This document shows positions 48,704-62,958 of a stretch of DNA of 64,000 nt, in pieces (the stretch's first letter is position 1; each line of letters begins with the position of its first letter). Below the pieces are notes generated by a model, which saw only the letters and a program-made list of their open reading frames with translations, ran no database searches and had not been told where the DNA came from. Source of the DNA: Clostridiales bacterium (GTDB taxonomy: Bacteria > Bacillota > Clostridia > Oscillospirales > Oscillospiraceae); the NCBI GenBank assembly GCA_021205455.1, contig JAJPXL010000089.1, positions 1 to 64,000 on the forward strand. The letters are read 5' to 3'. Position numbers and translations under genes: made by a program.

Positions 48704-49723
48704 TTGGAAACCAAAAAGAAAGGAACGCAAACTTTCGCCCTGGCCAATCCGCCCAGCCTGGCAGGCTTTGCCAGCGTGGCGGGGAAGAAGGAGGGGGAGG
48801 GCCCCCTGCGGGAGAGCTTTGACCTGATTCAGCAGGACACCACCTTCGGGGAATCCACCTGGGAGAAGGCGGAGAGCGCCATGCAGCAGCTGGCGCTGGA
48901 GAAGGCGCTGGAAAAGACGAAGCAGCCCATGTCCGGCATGGATCTCCTCTTTGCGGGGGACCTCCTGAATCAGTGCATCGCGGCAGGGTACTCCGCCCGG
49001 AAGGCGGCGCGGCCCTTCTTTGGGCTGTATGGAGCCTGCTCCACCATGGGGGAGGCGCTGGCCCTGGCCGCTATGGCGCTGGACGGCGGCTTCGGGGAGT
49101 GGGCTGCCGCGGTGGTTTCCTCTCACTTCTGCTCTGCCGAGCGGCAGTACCGCACGCCGTTGGAGTACGGCGGCCAGCGCACCCCCACCGCCCAATGGAC
49201 GGCTACCGCCGCCGGTGCGGCGGTGCTGGCCAGGGCAGGGGAGGGGCCCTATATCACCCATGTGACGGTGGGGAAAATCAACGATATGGGCATCAGGGAT
49301 GCCAACAATATGGGGGCGGCCATGGCTCCTGCGGCCTGCGATACCCTTCGCGCCCACTTCACCGACACAGGCCGCAGCCCGGAGGATTATGACCTGATTT
49401 TGACCGGCGACCTGGGGATGCTGGGGCGGCAGCTCTGCCGGGAGCTGCTGAACCGGGAGGGCATCGACCTGTCCGACCGCTATAACGACTGTGGCTGCCT
49501 GCTCTACGATGTGGAGGGGCAGGATGTCCACTGCGGCGCGTCCGGCTGCGGCTGCTCCGCCAGCGTTCTGTGCGGCTATGTGCTGAACGGCATGAAGACA
49601 GGGAAGTGGAACAGGGTGCTGTTCTGCCCCACCGGAGCGCTGCACTCCCCGGTGTCCCTGGCCCAGGGGGAGAGCATCCCCGGCATCTGCCACGCCATCG
49701 CCCTCTCCAACACCATCGAATGA
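48704..49723 (+). CDS. spoVAD: Stage V sporulation protein AD
   Basis: Thiolase-like fold; QTFALANPPSLAGFASVAGKKEGEGPLRESFD; GYSARKAARPFFGLYGACSTM. Confidence 0.93.
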   Translation: METKKKGTQTFALANPPSLAGFASVAGKKEGEGPLRESFDLIQQDTTFGESTWEKAESAMQQLALEKALEKTKQPMSGMDLLFAGDLLNQCIAAGYSARKAARPFFGLYGACSTMGEALALAAMALDGGFGEWAAAVVSSHFCSAERQYRTPLEYGGQRTPTAQWTATAAGAAVLARAGEGPYITHVTVGKINDMGIRDANNMGAAMAPAACDTLRAHFTDTGRSPEDYDLILTGDLGMLGRQLCRELLNREGIDLSDRYNDCGCLLYDVEGQDVHCGASGCGCSASVLCGYVLNGMKTGKWNRVLFCPTGALHSPVSLAQGESIPGICHAIALSNTIE

Positions 49724-49733
49724 GGTGAACAGT

Positions 49734-50102
49734 ATGGAAGTGTTTCTATCCTTTTTGAAGGCGTTCGTCTGTGGCGGCATTATCTGCCTGATCGGCCAGC
49801 TCCTGATCGACAAGACCAGCCTGACCCCGGCCAATATCCTGACCTGCTATGTGGTGGCGGGGGTGATTCTGGGGGCTTTGGGCCTGTACGAACCGCTGGT
49901 GAATTGGGCAGGGGCCGGAGCCACAGTGCCCCTCAGCGGCTTTGGCTACAATCTGGCAAAGGGCGTCAGGACGGCGGTGGAGCAGAACGGATTGCTGGGG
50001 GCCTTCACCGGCGGCGTCACAGCTGCGGCGGGGGGCATCTGCGCGGCCATCTTCTTCGGCTGGCTGGCGGCAGTGATTTTCAAACCTGGCGGCAAAAGCT
50101 GA
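49734..50102 (+). CDS. spoVAE: Stage V sporulation protein AE
   Basis: FLKAFVCGGIICLIGQLLIDKTSLTPANILTCYVVAGVILGALGLYEPLVNWAGAGATVPLSGFG. Confidence 0.93.
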   Translation: MEVFLSFLKAFVCGGIICLIGQLLIDKTSLTPANILTCYVVAGVILGALGLYEPLVNWAGAGATVPLSGFGYNLAKGVRTAVEQNGLLGAFTGGVTAAAGGICAAIFFGWLAAVIFKPGGKS

Positions 50103-50168
50103 ACCTCACCCGCCATTGACAACCGCGCCGCCAACCGTTATACTTTCCAGCAGAAGGAAGGTGAGGCT

Positions 50169-51095
50169 GTGCGGCGCATGGAGCTGATAATCCCCCCGGA
50201 GTGCGCGGGGAAAGAGGTGGGGTGGATTCTGCGCCACGTCCTGCACCTGTCCAAGACCAAGGTGAAGCGGGCAAAGTTCGCCCCCGGCGGGCTGATGCTG
50301 GACGGGCAGGCTGTCCGTTCCAATCAGCCGGTCACAGCGGGGCAACTGTTACAGGTGGCTATCCCGGAGCAGGAGGAAAGCGCCATCGTCCCGACCCCCG
50401 GCCCGGTGGACATCCGCTATGAGGATGAGTGGCTTTTAGTGGTGGAGAAGCCCGCAGGGCTCAGCGTCCACCCCGGACCGGGGCATTACACTGATACCCT
50501 TGGCAACTACCTGACCTGGCACTATCGGCAGCAGGGCCAGCCCTTTGTGCTGCGGCTGGTGAATCGGCTGGATAAGGGCACCTCCGGGCTGCTGGTGGCG
50601 GCGAAAAGCGCAGCCGTTCAGGAGGCGCTGATGCGGCAGCTCCACACGGACCAGTTTCGCCGCCAATACCTGGCCATCTGCCAGGGGGAGCCGCCGGAAC
50701 GGGAGGGCACCATCGACCTGCCCATCGGCAAGCGCCCCGGCGCACTGAATGAATATCAGGTGCGCCCGGACGGCCTGCGGGCCAGAACGGACTACCGGGT
50801 GCTGGAACAGCGGGGCGATCGCTGTCTGCTAGAGCTGACGCTGCACACCGGACGCACCCACCAGATTCGCGTCCATTTGGCGGCGCTGGGCTGCCCGCTG
50901 GCAGGGGACGCCCTCTACGGACGGGGCGGCCCGCCAGACCGCCCTGCCCTCCATTCCTGTAAAGTAAAAATACTTCATCCGATGTACGGCAGCCTGATTT
51001 CCGTGGAAAGCCCTCTGCCTGAGGACATGAGCGTGTTTTGGAAAGAACTGCCGGGTTTTGATAACGAAAGCAGGAGCTATCCGCGCATAAATTGA
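50169..51095 (+). CDS. RluA family pseudouridine synthase
   Basis: VNRLDKGTSGLLVAAKS; HTGRTHQIRVHLAALGCPLAGDALYG. Confidence 0.95.
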   Translation: MRRMELIIPPECAGKEVGWILRHVLHLSKTKVKRAKFAPGGLMLDGQAVRSNQPVTAGQLLQVAIPEQEESAIVPTPGPVDIRYEDEWLLVVEKPAGLSVHPGPGHYTDTLGNYLTWHYRQQGQPFVLRLVNRLDKGTSGLLVAAKSAAVQEALMRQLHTDQFRRQYLAICQGEPPEREGTIDLPIGKRPGALNEYQVRPDGLRARTDYRVLEQRGDRCLLELTLHTGRTHQIRVHLAALGCPLAGDALYGRGGPPDRPALHSCKVKILHPMYGSLISVESPLPEDMSVFWKELPGFDNESRSYPRIN

Positions 51096-51117
51096 ACTTC
51101 TGCGCGGATAGCTTTTT
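51075..51117 (+). terminator. Intrinsic terminator overlapping the 3' end of the RluA gene
   Basis: 13-bp stem AGCTATCCGCGCA / TGCGCGGATAGCT followed by TTTT. Confidence 0.7.
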
Positions 51118-51147
51118 CTGGCCTTACGGCCGTAAAGGAATGCTGAT

Positions 51148-52830
51148 TTACACGATTTTAAACTGGTTGACGTCCACCACGCCCAGCGTGGTCAGCTTCA
51201 AAGAGGGGATCACCGGCAGGCTGGCGAAGGACAGCGTCATAAAGGGGTCGATGGCCCGGTTCACGCCGTTTTCCCAGGCGGTGTTGGAGATGTGGTCTAC
51301 CCTGGCTGCCGCTTCCTCGGCGGGGAGGTCGCTCATCAGTCCGGCTACCGGCAGCGGCAGCTCATCCAGCACCTTGCCTTGGTTCACGATACACATTCCG
51401 CCGTGCATCTCCCGAATGTGGTTCACCGCGAAGGCGATTTCCTCATCGCTGGTACCCACCACAATGACGTTGTGGCTGTCATGGGCCACGGTGGTGGCGC
51501 AGGCGCCGGAGCGCAGGCCGTAGCCCTTCAGCAGGCAGACGCCGATGTGTCCGGTGTTGTGGTGGCGCTCTACGACGCAGAGCTTCAAGATGTCATGTGC
51601 CAGGTCGTAGTCTGTGCCCTCCCCACAGTCGTCGGTGATGAGGGAGCCGGGGTTCAGGCCGATAATTTTCTCCGGAATCCGGCGGAGCCGGAAGTCCTCC
51701 GCCGTAACCGGGCTCAGATGCACCGTGTCCTTCAACGCCTGGGGCACCGGAGCCGCAGGCAGGGACAGATGCTGGCCGACGGTGTAGACCGGCTTTCCGC
51801 CCTTGTAGACAGTGCAGATGTCTACCTTGATTGGGTCGTTTAGCACCACCAGATCAGCCAGGTAGCCCGGTGCGATGGCACCCCGATAGGGGAGGTTGTG
51901 GCAGAGGGCGGCGTTGAGAGATGCCATCCGGTAGGCACTGGCAGGGGAGGCCCCCAGGGCGATGGCCTTGCGGATGATGTGGTCGATCTGCCCGATCCGC
52001 ACCAGGTCGCCGGGATGCTCATCGTCAGTGCAGAGGGCGCAGCGATAGGAATAGGGCGCTTCAAACAGGGGCAGCAGTGCCTCCAGGTTCTTGGCGGCAG
52101 TACCTTCCCGCACCAGCACCCACTGGCCCAGGCGCAGCTTCTCCAGAGCCTCCTCCAGCGTGCTGCACTCATGGTCATTGGTGACACGGGCGGTCACATA
52201 GGCGTTCAGCGTCTTGCCGGTGAGGCCGGGGGCATGGCCGTCCACTATGCCGCCCTGGGCCAGAGTGGCGTTCACCTTGGCGGCAATCTCCGGGTCGCCC
52301 CCCACTGTGCCGGGGAAGCCCATCAGTTCCGCCAGCCCCAGCACACGGGGCAGTTTTAACGCCTGGGCCACATCCTCATGATCAAAGACGCAGCCCGACT
52401 CATCGAAGGGGCTGGCGGGGACGCAGGAGGGCACCATCAGAAAGACGTCCAACGGAAGCTCCTTTGTAGCCTCCCAGATATAGTCAAACCCCGCCCTGCC
52501 GGAAACGTTGGTGATTTCATGGGGGTCGGCAACGACAGCGGTGGTGCCGTGGGGCAGGGCAGCCTCTGCAAAGTGAGCGGGCATGACCATGGTGCTTTCC
52601 AGGTGCATATGGCTGTCAATGAAGCCGGGCACCACCGTTTTCCCGGCGCAGTCCACCTCCTGCACCCCCTGGTAAGAGCCGACTCCAACCACTACGCCAT
52701 CGGCAATGGCAATGTCGTCCTCTAAAAATTCACCTGTGAATACATTCAGATAGGCGGCGTGCTTCAGCACCAGCTGAGCAGGCTGATCGCCACGGGCCGT
52801 AGCCATCAGCGTTTCGTTTAAATAAGACAT
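51148..52830 (-). CDS. ade: Adenine deaminase
   Basis: VPGFIDSHMHLESTMVMPAHFAEAALPHGTTAVVADPHEITNVSG. Confidence 0.96.
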   Translation of the reverse strand: MSYLNETLMATARGDQPAQLVLKHAAYLNVFTGEFLEDDIAIADGVVVGVGSYQGVQEVDCAGKTVVPGFIDSHMHLESTMVMPAHFAEAALPHGTTAVVADPHEITNVSGRAGFDYIWEATKELPLDVFLMVPSCVPASPFDESGCVFDHEDVAQALKLPRVLGLAELMGFPGTVGGDPEIAAKVNATLAQGGIVDGHAPGLTGKTLNAYVTARVTNDHECSTLEEALEKLRLGQWVLVREGTAAKNLEALLPLFEAPYSYRCALCTDDEHPGDLVRIGQIDHIIRKAIALGASPASAYRMASLNAALCHNLPYRGAIAPGYLADLVVLNDPIKVDICTVYKGGKPVYTVGQHLSLPAAPVPQALKDTVHLSPVTAEDFRLRRIPEKIIGLNPGSLITDDCGEGTDYDLAHDILKLCVVERHHNTGHIGVCLLKGYGLRSGACATTVAHDSHNVIVVGTSDEEIAFAVNHIREMHGGMCIVNQGKVLDELPLPVAGLMSDLPAEEAAARVDHISNTAWENGVNRAIDPFMTLSFASLPVIPSLKLTTLGVVDVNQFKIV

Positions 52831-52939
52831 AAAAAATCCCTCTTTTTCCCAAATTCACTATACCTATTGTACCCCATCTTCGCCGGAAAGGCAACGGAGA
52901 TTTTGCACCACAGCGCATCATATGTCCCAAATCGGGCCG

Positions 52940-52970
52940 AAAAACCACCCCTGGCTTACGCCAGGGGTGG
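52940..52970 (-). terminator. rpoC terminator
   Basis: Minus strand stem CCACCCCTGGC / GCCAGGGGTGG followed by TTTTT. Confidence 0.8.
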
Positions 52971-52996
52971 CAGTTGTGTGTCGCAAAGTGGGAGAG

Positions 52997-57010
<4,014 letters not shown>

Positions 57011-57034
57011 AATGCTTTTTGACCTCCTCTATGA

Positions 57035-60000
57035 TTATTCGTCGTAATCCAATTCGCTGCTGTCAGAGTCAATGGACAGCTCGCCCTCTTCTTCGAAGGC
57101 GACATCGGAGATCACGCTGCCGTCCTCATCCATGGTGCCGGTGGTGAAGCCGTGATTTTCATACTCTCTGTCGCTGTCGGAGTAATCATAATCATCGTCC
57201 TCCAGCCTGCGGATGCTCTGATAATCCGGCTCGTCATCGTCGTCCTTCAGCTCCACTTCATTGCCGTCCTTATCCAGAATATGAATGTTCAGGCACAGGG
57301 CTTCCAGCTCCTTGACCAGCACCTTGAACGCCTCAGGCACACCGGGCTTGGGTACATTGTGGCCCTTGACGATGGCTTCGTAGGTGCGGACACGTCCGGT
57401 GACGTCGTCGCTCTTGACGGTCAGGATTTCCTGGAGGCAGTAGGCCGCGCCGTAGGCTTCCAGCGCCCAAACCTCCATCTCGCCGAACCGCTGGCCGCCG
57501 AACTGGGCCTTGCCGCCCAGAGGCTGCTGGGTCACCAGGCTGTAGGGGCCGGTGGAGCGGGCGTGAATCTTATCGTCCACCAGATGGTGCAGTTTCATGA
57601 AGTAGACGTAGCCCACCGTTACCGGATTGTCAAACCGCTGGCCGGTGCGGCCATCGTAGAGCCAGCTCTTGCCGTTCTCATTCAAACCGGCCTGCTTCAG
57701 CAGCTCCTGAATGTCCTTCTCGTTGGCGCCGTTGAAGATGGGGGTAGCCACCTTCCAGCCCAGGGCCTTGGCGGCATAGCCCAGATGAACCTCCAGCACC
57801 TGGCCGATGTTCATACGGGAGGGCACGCCCAGGGGGTTCAGCACGATATCCAACGGCGTGCCGTCTGGAAGGAAGGGCATATCCTCCACCGGCATAATGC
57901 GGGAAACAACGCCCTTGTTGCCGTGGCGGCCGGCCATCTTATCGCCCACGGAGATTTTCCGCTTCTGGGCGATGTAGACGCGCACACACTGATTGACGCC
58001 CGGGCCAAGCTCGTCGTCGTTTTCACGGCTGAAAACCTTGACATCGATGACAATGCCGTACATACCGTGGGGCACCTTCAGGGAGGTGTCGCGGACCTCC
58101 CGCGCCTTCTCGCCAAAGATGGCGCGGAGCAGCCGCTCCTCGGCGGTCGGGTCGGTCTCGCCCTTGGGGGTGACCTTGCCCACCAGAATGTCGCCGGGGT
58201 TGACCTCTGCGCCGGGACGGATGATGCCCCGTTCGTCCAGGTCTTTCAGGGCATCCTCGCCCACATTGGGGATGTCCCGGGTGATTTCCTCCGGGCCCAG
58301 CTTGGTGTCGCGGGCTTCCAGGTCGTACTCTTCAATGTGGATGGAGGTGAAGACGTCCTCCTTCACCATTCGCTCACTGAGCAGGACGGCGTCCTCGTAG
58401 TTGTAGCCCTCCCAGGTCATGAAGCCCATGAGGATGTTGCGCCCCAGGGCAATCTCACCGTTGCAGGTGGAGGGGCCGTCGGCCAGGGTCTCACGATACT
58501 TCACCCGCTGGCCCACGTCCACGATGGGGCGCTGGTTGATGCAGGTGGTGTGGTTGGAGCGGAGGAACTTGGTCAGCTTATAGGTTTTCACATCGCCCCG
58601 GTCATAGCGGACGGTGATATAGTTGGCGTCCACACGCTCTACCACGCCGTCGCCCTCGGCCAGCACACAGACCGCCGCATCCTGGCAGTTCTTGTACTCC
58701 TGGCCGGTGGCCACGATGGGGGCCTCGGTGACCAGCAGCGGCACGGCCTGCCGCTGCATATTTGCGCCCATCAGGGCACGGTTGGCGTCGTCGTTCTCCA
58801 GGAAGGGAATCATGGCGGTGGCCACGGACACCATCATCTGGGGGGAGATGTCCATATAGTCCACCCGGTTGCGGTCCACGTCAATGATTTCGTCCAGGTG
58901 GCGGCAGGTGATACGCTTGTTGGCCAGGCAGCCGTTCTCATCCAGCGGCTCCGTGGCCTGGCAGATGACGAATTCATCCTCCACATCGGCGGTCATATAT
59001 TCATACTCATCGGTGACCTTGCCGGTGGCCTTGTCAATTTTGCGGTAGGGGGCCTCGATGAAGCCGTACTTGTTGACCCGGGCGTAGGAGGCCAGATAGG
59101 AGATCAGGCCGATGTTGGGGCCTTCCGGCGTCTCAATGGGGCAGAGGCGGCCATAGTGGGAGTAGTGAATATCACGAACATCGAAGGAGGCGCGTTCACG
59201 GCTCAGGCCGCCGGGGCCCAGGGCGGAGATACGGCGCTTGTGGGTCAGCTCCGCCAGGGGGTTGGTCTGGTCCATAAACTGGCTCAGAGGGGAGGAGCCG
59301 AAGAACTCCTTAATGGCGGCGGTGACCGGACGGATGTTGATCAGGGACTGGGGGGTGACGATGTCCAAATCCTGAATGGTCATGCGCTCCCGAATGACCC
59401 GCTCCATCCGGCTGAAGCCGATGCGGAACTGGTTTTGCAGCAGCTCGCCCACGCAGCGCAGGCGGCGGTTGCCCAGGTGGTCGATGTCATCCTTGTGGCC
59501 TACGCCGTGGGCCAGGCAGTTCAGGTAGTTGACGGAGGCCAGCATATCGTCCACGATGATGTGCTTCGGCACCAGGTCGTCCACATGGGCCTTCACCTGG
59601 GCTTTCAGCTCATCACCGGAGTACTGCTCCAGCAGCTCCTTCAGGACGGTAAACCGGACGGGGACGGAGATGCCCACCTCCTCCGGATCGAAGTCCACAT
59701 AGGGGGTCATATTCACCATGTTGTTGGAAAAGACCTTGACCTGCTGGCCTTCCACCTCAATGACGGCCTCATTGACGCCCCGTTTTGCCAGCTCGTTGGC
59801 CCGCTCACGGGTCAGCACCTCGCCGGGCATGACGATCACTTCGCCGGTCCAGGGGTCAATGACGGGCTGGGCTACGGTCTGCCCGTTCAGGCGGCGGGAG
59901 ATGTCCAGCTTCTTGTTGAACTTATAGCGGCCAACGGAGGACAGGTCATAGCGCCGGGGGTCGAAGAACATATTCTGAATCAGCGTCTCGCAGGAGTCCA

Positions 60001-60757
60001 CCGTAGGAGGCTCGCCGGGGCGTAGCTTGCGGTAAATCTCCAGCATGGCCTCCTCATAGGTCTTGCAGGTGTCCTTCTCCAGGGTGGAGACGATGCGCTC
60101 ATCCTCGCCAAAGACCTCCAGAATCTCCTCATTCGTCTTGAGGCCGATGGCCCGCAGCAGGCAGGTGATGGGGAGCTTGCGGTTCTTGTCGATCCGGACG
60201 TAAAACATATTGCTGTAGTCCGTCTCATACTCCAGCCACGCGCCGCGGTAGGGGATGACCGTTGTGGTGTAGGAGATGTTCCCGGCCTTGTCAGTCTCGA
60301 TGCCGTAATAGATGCCGGGGGAGCGGACGATCTGGGAGACGATAACACGCTCTGCCCCGTTGATAACGAAGGTGGCGCCGTCTGTCATAATGGGGAAGTC
60401 CCCCATAAAGATCTCCTGCTCTTTAATCTCCTCTGTCTCCCGAATCTCCTCTGTCTCCCGGTTGCGCAGGCGCACCCGCACCTTGATGGGGGCGGCGTAG
60501 GTTGCGTCCCGGGCCTTGCACTCTTCTACGTTGTACTTAGGCGGCTCGTCCATTGAGTAGTCAATGAAGGAGAGCTCCAGATTCCCCTGATAGTCCGTGA
60601 TGCAGCCAACATCACGGAACACTTCCCGCAGGCCAACATCGAAGAACCATTGATAGCTCTGCTTCTGGATGTCCAGAAGGGCAGGCATATCGATGATAGT
60701 CTGTTTCCGCGCAAAACTTTTTCGCAGGGTGTTGCCGAAGTAGACGTCTTTGACCAT
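57035..60757 (-). CDS. rpoB: RNA polymerase beta subunit
   Basis: [65 protein letters not shown]. Confidence 0.98.
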   Translation of the reverse strand: MVKDVYFGNTLRKSFARKQTIIDMPALLDIQKQSYQWFFDVGLREVFRDVGCITDYQGNLELSFIDYSMDEPPKYNVEECKARDATYAAPIKVRVRLRNRETEEIRETEEIKEQEIFMGDFPIMTDGATFVINGAERVIVSQIVRSPGIYYGIETDKAGNISYTTTVIPYRGAWLEYETDYSNMFYVRIDKNRKLPITCLLRAIGLKTNEEILEVFGEDERIVSTLEKDTCKTYEEAMLEIYRKLRPGEPPTVDSCETLIQNMFFDPRRYDLSSVGRYKFNKKLDISRRLNGQTVAQPVIDPWTGEVIVMPGEVLTRERANELAKRGVNEAVIEVEGQQVKVFSNNMVNMTPYVDFDPEEVGISVPVRFTVLKELLEQYSGDELKAQVKAHVDDLVPKHIIVDDMLASVNYLNCLAHGVGHKDDIDHLGNRRLRCVGELLQNQFRIGFSRMERVIRERMTIQDLDIVTPQSLINIRPVTAAIKEFFGSSPLSQFMDQTNPLAELTHKRRISALGPGGLSRERASFDVRDIHYSHYGRLCPIETPEGPNIGLISYLASYARVNKYGFIEAPYRKIDKATGKVTDEYEYMTADVEDEFVICQATEPLDENGCLANKRITCRHLDEIIDVDRNRVDYMDISPQMMVSVATAMIPFLENDDANRALMGANMQRQAVPLLVTEAPIVATGQEYKNCQDAAVCVLAEGDGVVERVDANYITVRYDRGDVKTYKLTKFLRSNHTTCINQRPIVDVGQRVKYRETLADGPSTCNGEIALGRNILMGFMTWEGYNYEDAVLLSERMVKEDVFTSIHIEEYDLEARDTKLGPEEITRDIPNVGEDALKDLDERGIIRPGAEVNPGDILVGKVTPKGETDPTAEERLLRAIFGEKAREVRDTSLKVPHGMYGIVIDVKVFSRENDDELGPGVNQCVRVYIAQKRKISVGDKMAGRHGNKGVVSRIMPVEDMPFLPDGTPLDIVLNPLGVPSRMNIGQVLEVHLGYAAKALGWKVATPIFNGANEKDIQELLKQAGLNENGKSWLYDGRTGQRFDNPVTVGYVYFMKLHHLVDDKIHARSTGPYSLVTQQPLGGKAQFGGQRFGEMEVWALEAYGAAYCLQEILTVKSDDVTGRVRTYEAIVKGHNVPKPGVPEAFKVLVKELEALCLNIHILDKDGNEVELKDDDDEPDYQSIRRLEDDDYDYSDSDREYENHGFTTGTMDEDGSVISDVAFEEEGELSIDSDSSELDYDE

Positions 60758-61033
60758 AGATGCTTCACACTCCGTTTTTCATTTCGCTTGTCACTTTTTG
60801 GGTAAAGCTGACAAATGGATTGAGCAAAATTCACAAAACCACGTTGCCCGAGACAAGCTGACACGCCCGGATAAGTGGATTGGAATTTTGCGTTTTTCCC
60901 AATCTCCTCTTGCGCTTTCGGGAAGAACGTGGTATCCTGTTAGCGGGAAGATTGGGGAACACATGGCGGCACAATATCCATATTAACGATTTATTTTACC
61001 GCAATTTCCAATCCCTGTCAATAGTTTTTTCAG

Positions 61034-61068
61034 GAAAGCGCAGAATTTTTCTGCGCTTTCTTTTCTTT
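61034..61068 (+). terminator. Orphan intrinsic terminator
   Basis: 11-bp stem GAAAGCGCAGA / TCTGCGCTTTC followed by TTTTCTTT on the + strand; no annotated + strand gene precedes it. Confidence 0.65.
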
Positions 61069-61228
61069 GGCTTCCCACCGGTCGAAGGAACCGCCGGGAT
61101 TCCATCCTGTTTGCGGGGAGCGGACGGGTCGAAAGAAAGCGCCGGTTTGCAATCTTAAGGAAAACTTAAAACGCTCCGGCCGCTTTTGCTGTAGAATGGA
61201 GGCATCAAAGAGAGGGCGGTTGGATGAT

Positions 61229-62110
61229 ATGACAAAAATTCGGAAGTGTTGGCGGCGTGCTGCGCTGCTTCTCCTGGCTGCGCTGGTGCTGCTGGCCGCT
61301 GCGGTCCTGTATTGGAAACCGCGCTGGCGTTACCGCCTGCTTGAGGAGATTGCCGTTTACACGGAGTCCAAGGTGTATCTGACCGAAGCGGACAATCTTA
61401 CCCTGGAACGCTACACCGTGGCGGAGCTGCGGGAGGACAGGCGGGTCACCTTTGACCAATCCCTGCTGCTGGTGAACAGCGACCATCCCCTGACAGAGGA
61501 CTTTGCCGCCGACATCGTCTGCTATGGAGACACGGACGTACAGATGAACCGCTGCGTGACGGAGGCCTACCGCCTGTTGGCGGCGGACGTGCTGGAGCAG
61601 TTTGACGAACACCTCTATATCCGCTCCGCCTACCGCACGGCGGAGGAGCAGGCGCAGACCATTGCGGAGGACGGCGACGTTGCCGCGCCGCTGAACGCCA
61701 GCGAGCATCAGGCGGGGCTGGCGCTGGACGTATACGTTCCCTACTTCGCGGGGATGGGCTTCCTGGACTGCGAAGCGGGACAGTATGTAAACGACAACTG
61801 CTGGCGATTCGGCTTCATCATCCGCTATCCGTCCTATGGAGAAGAGGAGACGGGCATCTCCTATGAGCCGTGGCATCTGCGCTATGTGGGCGCGCCCCAT
61901 GCGGAGATCATCGCAAAGAACCGTCTGACCCTGGAGGGATACATCGCCTCCCTGGAGCCGGGCGTCAGCTACCAATACGGCGACTACCTGATTTCCCGCC
62001 AGACAGGGGAGACGCTGCTGCTGCCGGAGGACTTTTCCTTGGCAGTGCTTTCGGAGGACAATCTGGGCGGATATATCGTCACCGTACAGCTGGAGGGCGG
62101 GAATGACTGA
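61229..62110 (+). CDS. VanY-type D-alanyl-D-alanine carboxypeptidase
   Basis: N-terminal TM segment; SEHQAGLALDVYVPY and YEPWHLRYVG motifs. Confidence 0.9.
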   Translation: MTKIRKCWRRAALLLLAALVLLAAAVLYWKPRWRYRLLEEIAVYTESKVYLTEADNLTLERYTVAELREDRRVTFDQSLLLVNSDHPLTEDFAADIVCYGDTDVQMNRCVTEAYRLLAADVLEQFDEHLYIRSAYRTAEEQAQTIAEDGDVAAPLNASEHQAGLALDVYVPYFAGMGFLDCEAGQYVNDNCWRFGFIIRYPSYGEEETGISYEPWHLRYVGAPHAEIIAKNRLTLEGYIASLEPGVSYQYGDYLISRQTGETLLLPEDFSLAVLSEDNLGGYIVTVQLEGGND

Positions 62111-62209
62111 ACAGTGCGTTACGCCCTTCTTTCGACGAATTTCTCGGCAAAATTTGAGTAAAACGCTAAAAATTGAGAGGAATCCACCTCAAACTTTGCC
62201 GTTTTGCCG

Positions 62210-62239
62210 TTGACATGGAAACTTGAAAGTATATATAAT
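62210..62239 (+). promoter_or_regulatory. Promoter of the DUF6465-like gene
   Basis: TTGACA, 18-bp spacer, TATAAT. Confidence 0.8.
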
Positions 62240-62428
62240 ACAAATAATGAACCTGAACCGGTTTATTGAAATGAGGGAACCCACGTTTCCCTGTGAGCTG
62301 CAAGCGTGCGGCTCAGTTTGGACACGAAAGCTGTGTTAACCGATGCTCCGGTTTGGCGGTATGCCGCCGAGCCAAACGCACGGTACAGTTACATGAACAC
62401 ATTGATTAGGAAGGATTGTGTGATTATA

Positions 62429-62812
62429 ATGGCGAATGTTACCAATGATGAGATTAAGAAGGCTGCTTCTGACGCCGTTGAGGCCGTAGCCGAGGCTGTG
62501 GAGCCCACCGTGAAGAAGGCCCGCAAGGCCGCCAAGAAGGGCATGGACGCCGTAGAGCCCACCGTCAAGAAGGCCCGCAAGGCCGCCGACAAGGCTGTCA
62601 AGAAGGCTTCCGCTCCTCTGAAGCCGGAAATCTATCTCCAGTTCGACTATAAGGAGGCCAACGTCAACGACTTGGTGGTGGCTGCCAAGGCTGCGTTCCA
62701 TGCAGAGCAGGGCCGTGTTGCCGTGAAGAGCTGCAAGATTTACCTCAAGCCCCAAGAGAATGCCGCTTACTACGTCATCAATGAGGACTATGTAGGCAAG
62801 CTGGATCTGTAA
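62429..62812 (+). CDS. Histone H1-like Lys/Ala-rich N-terminus fused to a DUF6465-like domain
   Basis: Repeats EPTVKKARKAAKKGMDAV / EPTVKKARKAADKAV followed by KPEIYLQFDYKEANVNDLVVAAKAAF. Confidence 0.75.
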   Translation: MANVTNDEIKKAASDAVEAVAEAVEPTVKKARKAAKKGMDAVEPTVKKARKAADKAVKKASAPLKPEIYLQFDYKEANVNDLVVAAKAAFHAEQGRVAVKSCKIYLKPQENAAYYVINEDYVGKLDL

Positions 62813-62860
62813 GCCAGGCCGCGCCTTCTTTAGCAAATCCCCTATTTGTCACAACGATGA

Positions 62861-62894
62861 AACGTCCGGGCAGAATTTGTCTGGACGTTTTTTT
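62861..62894 (+). terminator. Intrinsic terminator after the DUF6465-like gene
   Basis: AACGTCCGGGC AGAATTT GTCTGGACGTT followed by a T-run. Confidence 0.8.
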
Positions 62895-62958
62895 AACGAC
62901 GTTTGCCCGAGAGAGATACAAAACTGTGCGCCGTTTGGCGCGGGAGCGAGGGACGATT

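Noticed and set aside
57152-60025. 957-aa + strand ORF antisense to rpoB
   Set aside because: Antisense shadow of rpoB.
61090-61160. Imperfect direct repeat GGTCGAAGGAACCGCCGGG / GGGTCGAAAGAAAGCGCCGG
   Set aside because: Only partially matching and a single pair; not enough to call a repeat element.
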